In this document: one piece after another, positions 51,672 through 59,202 of the stretch
How the letters are laid out: the number at the start of each line of letters is the position of its first letter
Position numbering within the stretch: the stretch's first letter is position 1
DNA from: Brucella daejeonensis
GTDB lineage: Bacteria; Pseudomonadota; Alphaproteobacteria; Rhizobiales; Rhizobiaceae
Length of the DNA stretch: 64,000 nucleotides
Reading direction: 5' to 3'
NCBI RefSeq assembly: GCF_014199265.1
Contig: NZ_JACIJG010000015.1
Span: 1 to 64,000, forward strand
Notes under the pieces: generated by a model
What the model was told of the DNA's origin: nothing
Seen by the model: the letters and a program-made list of their open reading frames with translations, nothing else
Database searches by the model: none
Translations under genes and position numbers: made by a program

Positions 51672-52712
51672 ATGCCCGTTCTTCAGGACGGCGAGCTCGT
51701 GCTCTACGGGTTCGTCGGCGATAACTATTGGGATGAAGGCTTTACGGCGCAGGATGTCCTTGCGGCTCTCGCTGAAGTCGGTCGCGATACGGATATTACC
51801 GTTCGCATCAATTCGGCAGGCGGTTACGTCTATGACGGTGTAGCCATCTACAACGCGCTCGCAGGACATAAGGGCAAGGTCACCGTCGTGGTCGATGCTT
51901 TCGCCGGCTCGGCTGCGTCCGTCATTGCCATGGCTGGCGAGGAACGCATCATGCGAACTGGCGCCATGATGATGATCCACGACCCCGCCTCCGTGACCTA
52001 CGGCAATGCCGAGGACCACGAAGCCGCAGTAGGTTTTCTCAACAAGCTCGGTGACATGATGGCGGAGATTTATGCCGAGCGCACCGGCGAGGATGCCGAA
52101 ACAATCCGTGCCGACATGCGCAAGGAAATCTGGCTGACCGGCGACGAAGCCGTTGCCCGAGGCTTTGCGACAGATACCGAGAAGATCAAGGCCGTCGCAT
52201 TTTCCGCTTTCGATTACCGCATTTATGCCAACGCTCCAGCCCGGCTGAAGCGGATGGCACAGAAGAATTCATGGTCGCTCGACCATGAAATGAACGCGTC
52301 TGCACCCGCCGGCGCGCCCACCAGTCAAAAGGAAGACGATATGACTGACAAGCCGCAGGCGGGCCAGGCACCCGCCGATATCGCCACCGCCACCGCCAAT
52401 GCCGAAAAGGCAACCAAGGAGCGGATCAAGGCGATCATGACCAGCCCCGAAGCATCGGGCCGCGAAGAACTGGCGAGCCATTTTGCATACGACACCACCA
52501 TGACGGCGGATGATGCCGTCAAGGCATTGACCGTGGCGCCGAAGGCGGAAGCAGGCAATCAGCCGGAGCCTGATCCGGTTCAGGATTATGAGCAACGCCG
52601 CATGTTGGCTTCTGGTCAATCGCAGCCCCAGCCGCAACGCAAGCCCGGAGCGCCGACAGCAAAGATCAACACCGGCGAAATTTACGCCTCCCGCCGCCAG
52701 GCGGCCAAGTAG
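51672..52712 (+). CDS. ClpP/S49-type prohead protease with scaffold-like C-terminus
   Basis: The 346-residue protein (ATG 51672 after AGGAGATT) has a ClpP-fold protease in residues 1-200: NSAGGYVYDG (48-57), catalytic Ser80 in FAGSAAS, His103 in MIHDPAS and an Asp later. The C-terminal part (about 222-346) is acidic and helical with a Gln/Pro-rich end, like scaffolds. In lambda, protease C contains the scaffold Nu3 as a nested gene, and a comparable internal start is present here at 52341. Confidence 0.9.
   Translation: MPVLQDGELVLYGFVGDNYWDEGFTAQDVLAALAEVGRDTDITVRINSAGGYVYDGVAIYNALAGHKGKVTVVVDAFAGSAASVIAMAGEERIMRTGAMMMIHDPASVTYGNAEDHEAAVGFLNKLGDMMAEIYAERTGEDAETIRADMRKEIWLTGDEAVARGFATDTEKIKAVAFSAFDYRIYANAPARLKRMAQKNSWSLDHEMNASAPAGAPTSQKEDDMTDKPQAGQAPADIATATANAEKATKERIKAIMTSPEASGREELASHFAYDTTMTADDAVKALTVAPKAEAGNQPEPDPVQDYEQRRMLASGQSQPQPQRKPGAPTAKINTGEIYASRRQAAK
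52341..52712 (+). CDS. Nested scaffold protein (internal start within protease gene)
   Basis: ATG 52341 is in frame with the protease, and AAAAGGAAG lies seven to eight bases upstream, an in-gene ribosome site. The 123-residue product MTDKPQAGQAPADI...ASRRQAAK is helical and acidic, then Gln/Pro-rich, matching the lambda C/Nu3 arrangement. Expression is inferred. Confidence 0.5.
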   Translation: MTDKPQAGQAPADIATATANAEKATKERIKAIMTSPEASGREELASHFAYDTTMTADDAVKALTVAPKAEAGNQPEPDPVQDYEQRRMLASGQSQPQPQRKPGAPTAKINTGEIYASRRQAAK

Positions 52713-52724
52713 GAGAACCCACCC

Positions 52725-53108
52725 ATGGAAAACAAGGTTATGGGTCCGCGCCCTCTCGAATTCATCCTGCACGAAGGTGACGGCCACATTTCGCGGGATG
52801 TCGTGACGGTCCCGTCCGGCACGGGCCTGATCAAGCCCGGTACCGTGCTCGGCGAGCTAACCGCGACACCGGGCCGGTTCATCCCGTCGCCTGACGCCGA
52901 GGTCGTCGGCAAGGAGGGCGCGGAAACCGCGAAGGCGATCGCCTGCTATGCCATCGACGCCACCGCACAGGATGCCGAAGCCGTTGTCATCAATGTGCAC
53001 GCCGAGGTCAAAACATCACTGCTGGTGTTCGACGCCTCCGTCAACGACGCTGCCAAGCAGGCGGCAAAACTCGAACAGTTGCGCGCCGTTCATATCAAGG
53101 CCCGCTAA
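52725..53108 (+). CDS. Head decoration protein (gpD/HDPD family)
   Basis: The 127-residue protein carries the decoration-protein pattern: FILHEGDGHISRDVVTVPSGTGLIKPGTVLGELTATPGRFIPS, then AIACYAIDATAQDAEAVVINVHAEVK. It stabilises the expanded capsid. AGGAGAAC precedes the ATG. Order protease-decoration-capsid is as in lambda. Confidence 0.88.
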   Translation: MENKVMGPRPLEFILHEGDGHISRDVVTVPSGTGLIKPGTVLGELTATPGRFIPSPDAEVVGKEGAETAKAIACYAIDATAQDAEAVVINVHAEVKTSLLVFDASVNDAAKQAAKLEQLRAVHIKAR

Positions 53109-53120
53109 GGAGATTCCCAT

Positions 53121-54131
53121 ATGCCAACCCTTGATATTTTTAACGACGATGCATTCTCCGTGCAGTCGCTGACCGCAACCGTCAACAATCAGCCCTACCG
53201 CCCCGGCCAGATCGGTGCTTCCGGCATGTTCGAAGAAGATGGTGTCACTACAACCATCATATCGGTCGAGGAACGTGACGGTTCGCTGAGCCTCGTAGAA
53301 CCGAGCGAACGCGGTGGACCGGGCGAAACCGCCACGGGCGAAAGCCGCAATCTGATCCCGTTCAATGTGGATCATTACGAACGAAATGATTCTGTGAAGG
53401 CAGATGAAGTTCAGAATGTTCGCGCTTTCGGTACGGAGAGCGAAGTTGAACAGGTGACGGATCGTGTCATGAGCAAGGTCGACCGGCACCTGCTCGACCT
53501 TGACATGACGCTTGAACATCAGCGCGTCGGTGCCATCAAAGGCATTGTTACCTCGAAGTCCGGACGCGTGCTGCATGATCTTTACAACCGGTTCGGGATC
53601 GCGGTTCCTGCCCCTGTTTCGCTCGATCTCGACAATGATGCGGCCAAGGTCGATGAAATTCTGGAAAAGGATGTCACCTGGTCCATCGAAGATGATCTCG
53701 ACAGCTTCTACAGCCATTTCCATGTCTGGACCGGGCGAAACCTTCATCTCAAGCTTTGGGGACATAAGCGCATTCGGGAAACCTTCCTCGCCACCAACGG
53801 CGCGGGCCAGCTTCGCGAAGCGATCCCCGACAAGTTTACAGTCGGCAAGTTCGTGTTCGAGCGATACAAAACGGGTTCGCGCGCAACGGCCAATCTGGGT
53901 GCGGCCTATATCGACCATAACGAAGGCCGCGTGACCCCGATGGGTGCACCGGGCTTGTTCATCACGCGCTTTGCACCTGCCGATTATATGGAAACGGTCA
54001 ATACCAAGGGCCTCCCGCGCTATATGAAGCAGATTCCAATGCGCAACGGTAAGGGCGTCGATATCGAAGTTCAGTCGAACCCGATTTCGCTTTGCACCAA
54101 ACCCGGCGCGTTGCGCAGGATCACTCTCTAA
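53121..54131 (+). CDS. Major capsid protein, capsid E family
   Basis: The 336-residue HK97-fold shell protein follows the gpE family from start (LDIFNDDAFSVQSLTATVNNQPYRPGQIGASGMFEEDGVTTTII) to end (YMKQIPMRNGKGVDIEVQSNPISLCTKPGALRRI). AAGGAGATT precedes the ATG. A hairpin without T-run follows the stop and may reduce transcription into the next genes. Confidence 0.92.
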   Translation: MPTLDIFNDDAFSVQSLTATVNNQPYRPGQIGASGMFEEDGVTTTIISVEERDGSLSLVEPSERGGPGETATGESRNLIPFNVDHYERNDSVKADEVQNVRAFGTESEVEQVTDRVMSKVDRHLLDLDMTLEHQRVGAIKGIVTSKSGRVLHDLYNRFGIAVPAPVSLDLDNDAAKVDEILEKDVTWSIEDDLDSFYSHFHVWTGRNLHLKLWGHKRIRETFLATNGAGQLREAIPDKFTVGKFVFERYKTGSRATANLGAAYIDHNEGRVTPMGAPGLFITRFAPADYMETVNTKGLPRYMKQIPMRNGKGVDIEVQSNPISLCTKPGALRRITL

Positions 54132-54149
54132 CCGGCAATATCGTTCACC

Positions 54150-54173
54150 GGCCCGCATCCATCAATGCGGGCC
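54150..54173 (+). terminator. Hairpin after the capsid gene (attenuator-like)
   Basis: GGCCCGCAT (54150-54158) and ATGCGGGCC (54165-54173) are perfect 9-bp arms around CCATCA. No T-run follows, so it is more likely an mRNA-stabilising or partial attenuation structure. Confidence 0.5.
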
Positions 54174-54199
54174 GCAGTGTTCATGCATGAGGTTCACCC

Positions 54200-54682
54200 A
54201 TGTCGAAGAAATCCACTATTGTCGTTGCTTTCTCGAACGGCGGCATAATCCCCGCCAGGATTCTGGAAAAGCCAAAGGATGTTTCCGTACTGCCCCACGA
54301 GCCGATCGAGGTTCCGAAGGTTTATGGCGACCATCTGATTTTCGACCGTATTGCTTATGACTTTGTCGAGGCAGAGAAGCGGAAGAAGGCGGACGCCGCA
54401 TCGGCGGCAAAGCATGCCGAGGCCGCGCGTTCGGATACGGAGGCGTTGGAAGCGCTCAATGAGCAAATCGCCCGGCTCGTCTCCGAGAACGAAAGGCTGA
54501 CTGCCGATCTGGATGAGGCCGACAAGGCCCTTGCGGATGAACGCGACAGGCTCGGCAAGGAACTGGAAGCGGAACGCAATAACGTCGCCATGCTGACCGA
54601 GCAACTGGCCGAAGCAACGAAGCCGCCTGTTCAGGAGCAAGAAACTCTGAAAATGGACGGTGATGGCGGCAAATCCAAATGA
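54200..54682 (+). CDS. Coiled-coil phage protein of unknown function
   Basis: The 160-residue protein has a short N-terminal globular part (KKSTIVVAFSNGGIIPARILEKPKDVSVLPHEPIEVPKVYGDHLI) and a long heptad region (about 55-145) with ARLVSENERLTADLDEADKALADERDRLGKELEAE. Position after capsid matches lambda gpFI, but no similarity can be claimed. GAGG lies upstream of the ATG. Confidence 0.62.
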   Translation: MSKKSTIVVAFSNGGIIPARILEKPKDVSVLPHEPIEVPKVYGDHLIFDRIAYDFVEAEKRKKADAASAAKHAEAARSDTEALEALNEQIARLVSENERLTADLDEADKALADERDRLGKELEAERNNVAMLTEQLAEATKPPVQEQETLKMDGDGGKSK

Positions 54683-55083
54683 GCCCGTCGCCCTTCGAAG
54701 AACACCGGGATGCCCTTTACGAGGAAGTAGACGCAGAATTTGCAGAACCGTTGCGCGTCTTCTTCCTCAAAAATGGCCGCAAGATTGCGGGCCGTGAGCC
54801 TGTCGAGATTGATGCCGTCTTGCGGACAGCAGGCCGCGATGCATTCCAGCCGGACGGCGGGAACAATGCCGATTGGAACATCAAGCTTGCCGCAGGTAAG
54901 GCGACACTTGCAGTTGACCGCGCGGCTTATCCGGAACTTGATCTCGTCAAAGGCTATCGGGTCTGCGCGCTTGCCCGTAAAGGCCAGCCGATGTTCGAAG
55001 TGCAATTCGTAGATTTTCGCTCGCACCGCCGCCTCTACGCAATTCTGGGCGAATCCGCGGTAGGGAAATCAAGGGATGTCTGA
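54679..55083 (+). CDS. Probable head-tail connector (gpFII-like position)
   Basis: The 134-residue protein is acidic at the N-terminus and beta-rich later (GYRVCALARKGQPMFEVQFVDFRSHRRLYAILGES). No family is certain. Place after capsid and before tail genes suggests a connector. It overlaps the coiled-coil gene by ATGA. Confidence 0.5.
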   Translation: MSPSPFEEHRDALYEEVDAEFAEPLRVFFLKNGRKIAGREPVEIDAVLRTAGRDAFQPDGGNNADWNIKLAAGKATLAVDRAAYPELDLVKGYRVCALARKGQPMFEVQFVDFRSHRRLYAILGESAVGKSRDV

Positions 55084-55085
55084 TC

Positions 55086-55904
55086 ATGAGCCTTGCCCGG
55101 ATCGCACTGCGCGCCACTGCCGTTGAAGCTTTGAAAGGCCGGACACGCGCCTTGAACAATGTGCTGGACAGTGAAATCGGTATTATTGACAGCGATAGCG
55201 GAGGCAATGTCACAATCGAAGCCGACCAATATTTCATCGCGATCTATACCGATGCCGGGAAAACGCAGGTGGGCGACAATGAGCTGCGCTCGTTGTTGTT
55301 GAACGGGCGAACGGAAATCATGTTTGAAACGGGCGTGACGGCCAGCATGGGCGTTCCAGACCCGGACACCGGCGAGATCAGACTTCCTGAAATTGGCATC
55401 CCCGACACTGACGGCAACTTTGAATTCACGCTCGATCTGATTTCGCGGGAAATGGTGCAGGCCCTGACTGACCCGGACAATGCCTGGGGCCAGTTGTTTC
55501 TAAGCTTCATCTACCGCACCGTTTCGACAGAACGAACCCGCGTCGGCAATATTGCCGACGGCATTCGCCTGGCCGCGCACCAGATAAAAATCATTGTCGA
55601 TCTGATCGACGATCCCGAACCGAAATGCTCGCTTGATCCAGATGCTCCCTTTGCGCGGTTTATCGAACTTGCGCTGGCCAGCGAGGATGAAAGCCTGCAA
55701 AAGAAGGCTACCTTCATGGAGGCCATTATTACAGGCGAGCGCGAGCCGTGGGAACGACTGCAACAGGTGCACGGAATGACGGCGCAGGAACTGCTGGCGC
55801 TGGGGCTTGGCCCGCTCCCATCTGATATGGACCGCGAAACGCCAGCATGGACCGGCAGCACGATTGCATTTGACGGCTTGTCACCAACGACAGAGGTGCC
55901 CTGA
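55086..55904 (+). CDS. Phage structural protein of unknown function
   Basis: The 272-residue protein (VEALKGRTRALNNVLDSEIGIID, ADQYFIAIYTDAGKTQVGDNELRSLLLNGRTEIMFETGV) shows no domain I can name. Regular alternation of strands and helices, acidic character and a position between connector and spike genes fit a neck or tail-completion role. Its stop overlaps the gpV ATG. Confidence 0.55.
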   Translation: MSLARIALRATAVEALKGRTRALNNVLDSEIGIIDSDSGGNVTIEADQYFIAIYTDAGKTQVGDNELRSLLLNGRTEIMFETGVTASMGVPDPDTGEIRLPEIGIPDTDGNFEFTLDLISREMVQALTDPDNAWGQLFLSFIYRTVSTERTRVGNIADGIRLAAHQIKIIVDLIDDPEPKCSLDPDAPFARFIELALASEDESLQKKATFMEAIITGEREPWERLQQVHGMTAQELLALGLGPLPSDMDRETPAWTGSTIAFDGLSPTTEVP

Positions 55905-56422
55905 TGTTTCGCGATTTGCTCGCCATGAAGATCGACATAGAGATGCTGAAGACAGCCTTCGGAAAGTCTCTGAAAGTCGGCCCCATCGAGCAGATCGATG
56001 CGAAGAAGGGTTATCGCATCAAGCTCGGCGAAGACGAAAACGGCGAGCCATTTCTGTCGCCATGGTATCCGCATCCAGAATCGGGCGGCGCGACCAGCAC
56101 ATGGGCGCCGCTATCAAAGGGCCAGATCGTCGGGATGATCAACCCGACCGGCGATGCCCGGCAGGGTATTTTGCTGCGCGGTGGGTTTTCTGACATTAAC
56201 CGGCCGCCGAGTGCAGACCTTCTCGCCAGCGTGCTCAAGGCATTCGGCGTCACCGTGACCGTCAAGGACGGAACCGTCACTATCGACGGTGATCTCGTGG
56301 TCAAAGGCAACGCCGACTTCAAGGGCGGACACGTCAAGCACAACGACGCCAATATCGGCGACACGCATATTCATGGCGGCGTCGAACGCGGCGGCGCGAC
56401 AACCGACGAACCTGCGAACTGA
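55904..56422 (+). CDS. Baseplate spike protein, gpV family
   Basis: The 172-residue protein has the OB-like N-terminal domain (about 20-105, GPIEQIDAKKGYRIKLGEDENGEPFLSPWYPHPESGG) and a C-terminal beta-helix (VTVTVKDGTVTIDGDLVVKGNADFKGG) ending DTHIHGGV, where the His-x-His pair can bind iron at the spike tip, as in P2 gpV. It pierces the host outer membrane when the tail contracts. Confidence 0.9.
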   Translation: MFRDLLAMKIDIEMLKTAFGKSLKVGPIEQIDAKKGYRIKLGEDENGEPFLSPWYPHPESGGATSTWAPLSKGQIVGMINPTGDARQGILLRGGFSDINRPPSADLLASVLKAFGVTVTVKDGTVTIDGDLVVKGNADFKGGHVKHNDANIGDTHIHGGVERGGATTDEPAN

Positions 56423-56433
56423 AAGAACCCATC

Positions 56434-56625
56434 ATGACCAGAAAGACCTATCGCGTCCGGCCCGGCGTGGGCTGGGTGAATGGCGCACGTGTGCCGGCTT
56501 CCGGCAAAGTGAACCTGACCGAAACCGAAGCTCGTTTTGATCTTGACCATGGACGGATCGATTACGCCCCCGCGAAATCGAAAACTGTCGAGCGCGGCGA
56601 GGCCGAAACCGATGGTGGGAATTAG
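56434..56625 (+). CDS. Small phage protein between spike and gp25
   Basis: The 63 residues (TYRVRPGVGWVNGARVPASGKVNLTETEARFDLDHGRIDYAP) form a small beta-rich unit, of a kind I recall in tail modules with unknown role. It overlaps the gp25 start. Confidence 0.6.
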   Translation: MTRKTYRVRPGVGWVNGARVPASGKVNLTETEARFDLDHGRIDYAPAKSKTVERGEAETDGGN

Positions 56626-57010
56626 CCGTTTCACAGGCCTGCCAATCTCCAATCTGGAATCGGCCTATCAGTCCGTTGAAGTGATCCTGATGCGCCGCAT
56701 CGGCTCGCTTGTCGGGCGCCGCGAATTCGGTGCCGGCATTGTCGAACTGCTCGGGCGCAAGATGACGCCGAACCTGTTTGCGGCCTTCCAGTCGCTCATC
56801 GCAACGGCGATAGATCTCTGGGAGCCGCGCTTTCTGGTCCGTCGCATCATCGTGACCGGCACCGTTGACCAGATTCGTTTGGGGCATGCAGGTTTCCAGA
56901 TTCTTGCCGATTACCGCCCCCGTGGTCATCTCGGCGACAAGAGTGTCGAGCGCACCGTTTCCTTCGGGCTTGGCATTTCCTCCGGCACTGTTGTGGTGAA
57001 ACCATTATGA
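56612..57010 (+). CDS. Baseplate wedge protein, gp25/gpW (lysozyme-like) family
   Basis: The 132-residue protein from ATG 56612 has the gp25 pattern: ESAYQSVEVILMRRIGSLVGRREFGAGIVELLGRKM, then a central helix and LADYRPRGHLGDKSVERTVSFGL. It helps link sheath to baseplate. A 25-residue upstream extension lies in the previous gene and is rejected. The stop overlaps the gpJ start. Confidence 0.88.
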   Translation: MVGISRFTGLPISNLESAYQSVEVILMRRIGSLVGRREFGAGIVELLGRKMTPNLFAAFQSLIATAIDLWEPRFLVRRIIVTGTVDQIRLGHAGFQILADYRPRGHLGDKSVERTVSFGLGISSGTVVVKPL

Positions 57011-57864
57011 GCGCATTCGATTTTTCCACCCTGCCTCCGCCAGAGGTGATCCGGACATTCTACTTCGAGACGATCCTCGACGAACGAATGACCGACCTGC
57101 GCCAACGCCTATCGGACGCCGGAATCGATTATGATGTCGGCCATCTTGAAACCGATATCCTGAAGGTCGTTCACCTCGCGGACAGTATGCGGGAAGTTTC
57201 GCTGCGAGCAGCGATAAATGACGCTGCCAAGGCAAACCTGCTTGCCTACGCCTTGCGGGGCGACCTCGACCACCTGGCATTTTTCTATGATGTCGAGCGA
57301 CTGGAAGGTGAGACAGACGACGCATTGCGCGACCGTACCGTGCTGGCAATCAAGGCGCGTTCGCCCGGCGGTTCGGAGTGGTGGTATGCAGCAGCTGCGA
57401 AACGCGCCGACGTGCGTATCCGCAGCGTCAAGGTTTACCGCGAAGAATTCTGGCCGATCATCCATATTGCAGTTCTGTCGAGCGAGAACGGCGGCATCCC
57501 CGATCAACCCATGCTGGACGCGGTCACTGCCGAAATCATGAGTGACCGGGTTCGGCTCCTCAATGATACGATTGTCATCGAGCCTGCCGTCGCATCCGGC
57601 ACGGATATTGAAGCCGATATCTGGCTGTTGCCCGATGCCGCTTTCGGATTGATGGACGTATTGCCGGAAATCTTGAGACAGGCGTGGCAGTCGGAATCCA
57701 GCATCGGTTTTGACCTCGAGCCATCATGGATAGAGGCGCGCCTTCATGTTTCAGGCGTGAAGCGAGTTGTTGTCCGTAGCCCGTCGGCTCCGGTTATCGC
57801 ATCGGCAGGTGTGGCGCTCACACCGGGATCAATCAAGCTCAATTATATGGGACGCGACTATTGA
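57007..57864 (+). CDS. Baseplate protein J
   Basis: The 285-residue gpJ-family protein begins FDFSTLPPPEVIRTFYFETILDERM and contains LLAYALRGDLDHLAFFYDVERLEGETDDALRDRTVLAIKARSPGGSEWWY (about 78-127), the signature of the family. It builds the wedges of contractile baseplates in P2 and Mu relatives. Confidence 0.9.
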   Translation: MSAFDFSTLPPPEVIRTFYFETILDERMTDLRQRLSDAGIDYDVGHLETDILKVVHLADSMREVSLRAAINDAAKANLLAYALRGDLDHLAFFYDVERLEGETDDALRDRTVLAIKARSPGGSEWWYAAAAKRADVRIRSVKVYREEFWPIIHIAVLSSENGGIPDQPMLDAVTAEIMSDRVRLLNDTIVIEPAVASGTDIEADIWLLPDAAFGLMDVLPEILRQAWQSESSIGFDLEPSWIEARLHVSGVKRVVVRSPSAPVIASAGVALTPGSIKLNYMGRDY

Positions 57865-58676
57865 TAAATCGGCAGCACCTCCTTGGCGACGATGCGGCGC
57901 CGACGCCGCTGGAGCGTGTTCTGTCGGAATCGCTCGATAACCTTCCATTGTTGATGCCGGGTGTGGAATCCCTGCGCGGCTTCAAATTCAACCCGCCCGA
58001 TCCGATTGTTCCTTATCTGGTTGCAGAATACGGTTTGAATGAGATCGCGGATTATTTGCCAGACTTGCGATCTGTGCTTCAGGAGGGCGTTGCCTGGCAG
58101 CGCCTGATCGGGACACCCGCCGCCTTACACAAGGCACTGCGCTGGATAAACCACGACGGCGACATTGAAGAATTCCCGGCCAGGGCGCGCAAGTGGTGGT
58201 GGTTTCAGGTTCACTTGCCGTTTGAGGTGAGGAATACCGATTTCGTCAGACCCATGACGCAGCTCGTCAAGGCTTCGAAGCCACTACGATCAGAGTTTGC
58301 CCGCGTTACGGCGGGATGGGATGTGCGGGCCTTTCGGCTCAATACGCACCGCCTGAATGGCGGCGCAGGGCTGAACAACTGGTCGGGCAAGCGGCGCGCG
58401 CCGGGAGAGCCTATTCTGTCCCTCCGGGTTAACCAGACCCGCAGCGTCACGATCCCAACCGGCGGGCGCATCGACGTCAAGGACATTCAGCATGTCCTGA
58501 TGGTGCGCACCGTCAATGTTGGCATTCCGATCAGACAACCGTCTTCAAGCTTCGCATCCATGGCGGCCGTGCGGGTCAACTATCAAAACCGCGCAACCGT
58601 GGCCTTCCAGAACGCCCCATTCGTCAACAAACCTTTCGGCGCGCCGGTGCCGCGTGTTCAATCAGGATCAGAATAA
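57861..58676 (+). CDS. Tail protein I
   Basis: The 271-residue protein starts with TTG, overlapping the gpJ stop as TTGA. The N-terminal 190 residues follow the tail protein I family (LPGDxL-type start, VAEYGLNEIADYLPDLRSVLQEGVAWQRLIGTPAALHKALRWI). The C-terminal 80 (RVNQTRSVTIPTGGRIDVKDIQHVLMVRTVNVGI) is extra and beta-rich, perhaps for fibre attachment. Confidence 0.83.
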   Translation: MINRQHLLGDDAAPTPLERVLSESLDNLPLLMPGVESLRGFKFNPPDPIVPYLVAEYGLNEIADYLPDLRSVLQEGVAWQRLIGTPAALHKALRWINHDGDIEEFPARARKWWWFQVHLPFEVRNTDFVRPMTQLVKASKPLRSEFARVTAGWDVRAFRLNTHRLNGGAGLNNWSGKRRAPGEPILSLRVNQTRSVTIPTGGRIDVKDIQHVLMVRTVNVGIPIRQPSSSFASMAAVRVNYQNRATVAFQNAPFVNKPFGAPVPRVQSGSE

Positions 58677-59194
58677 TGGCAGTTTTTACCCAAGATGGTC
58701 GCATCGTTGTCGCGCAGGCACTCTTTGAATCGACGTTCTTCCTCGCGGTGGGCGAAGGGTTGCCGGAATGGGATGACGTCCCGGCCCCTTCCACGCCCGA
58801 AGAGCAAGCCGCGCGCGATGCCGAATGGACGGTTTTGACCGACCTTGATAACAAAGTCGGCCTCACACGCACCCGCGACAAGTTCTTCGTTACCCCGGAC
58901 CTCGAAGGCGATATCGCCATGGCAGACGGGGCCAGATATTCGCAAAGCGAAGAACCAACCCCCTACATCTTTGTCCGCTTTCAGTTGGACCTTGCCGACG
59001 CCAGCGGAACAACCTTGCGCGAAACCGGCATGTTTGTCGGGGTCGAGATCAGCGAAACCGTGCCCGCCGGTCAAATGTATATCCCGCTCGCCGACGTGAC
59101 GACGGCGGGGAAGATGATCGAAGTTGATCGGTTCGCGCCAATTGTCCGCGATGGATCGATCGGCCAGACCTTCACCTATGTCATGACCATGTGA
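58676..59194 (+). CDS. Baseplate or fibre-linked protein of unknown function
   Basis: The 172-residue protein (TQDGRIVVAQALFESTFFLAVGEGLPEWDDVP ... PYIFVRFQLDLADASGTTLRETGMFVGVEISETVPAGQMYIP) has a beta-rich C-terminus of the tail-fibre-connector type. It lies between gpI and the DUF4815 gene, where such connectors are found. Function is inferred from place. Confidence 0.6.
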   Translation: MAVFTQDGRIVVAQALFESTFFLAVGEGLPEWDDVPAPSTPEEQAARDAEWTVLTDLDNKVGLTRTRDKFFVTPDLEGDIAMADGARYSQSEEPTPYIFVRFQLDLADASGTTLRETGMFVGVEISETVPAGQMYIPLADVTTAGKMIEVDRFAPIVRDGSIGQTFTYVMTM

Positions 59195-59202
59195 GGTTCA
59201 CG

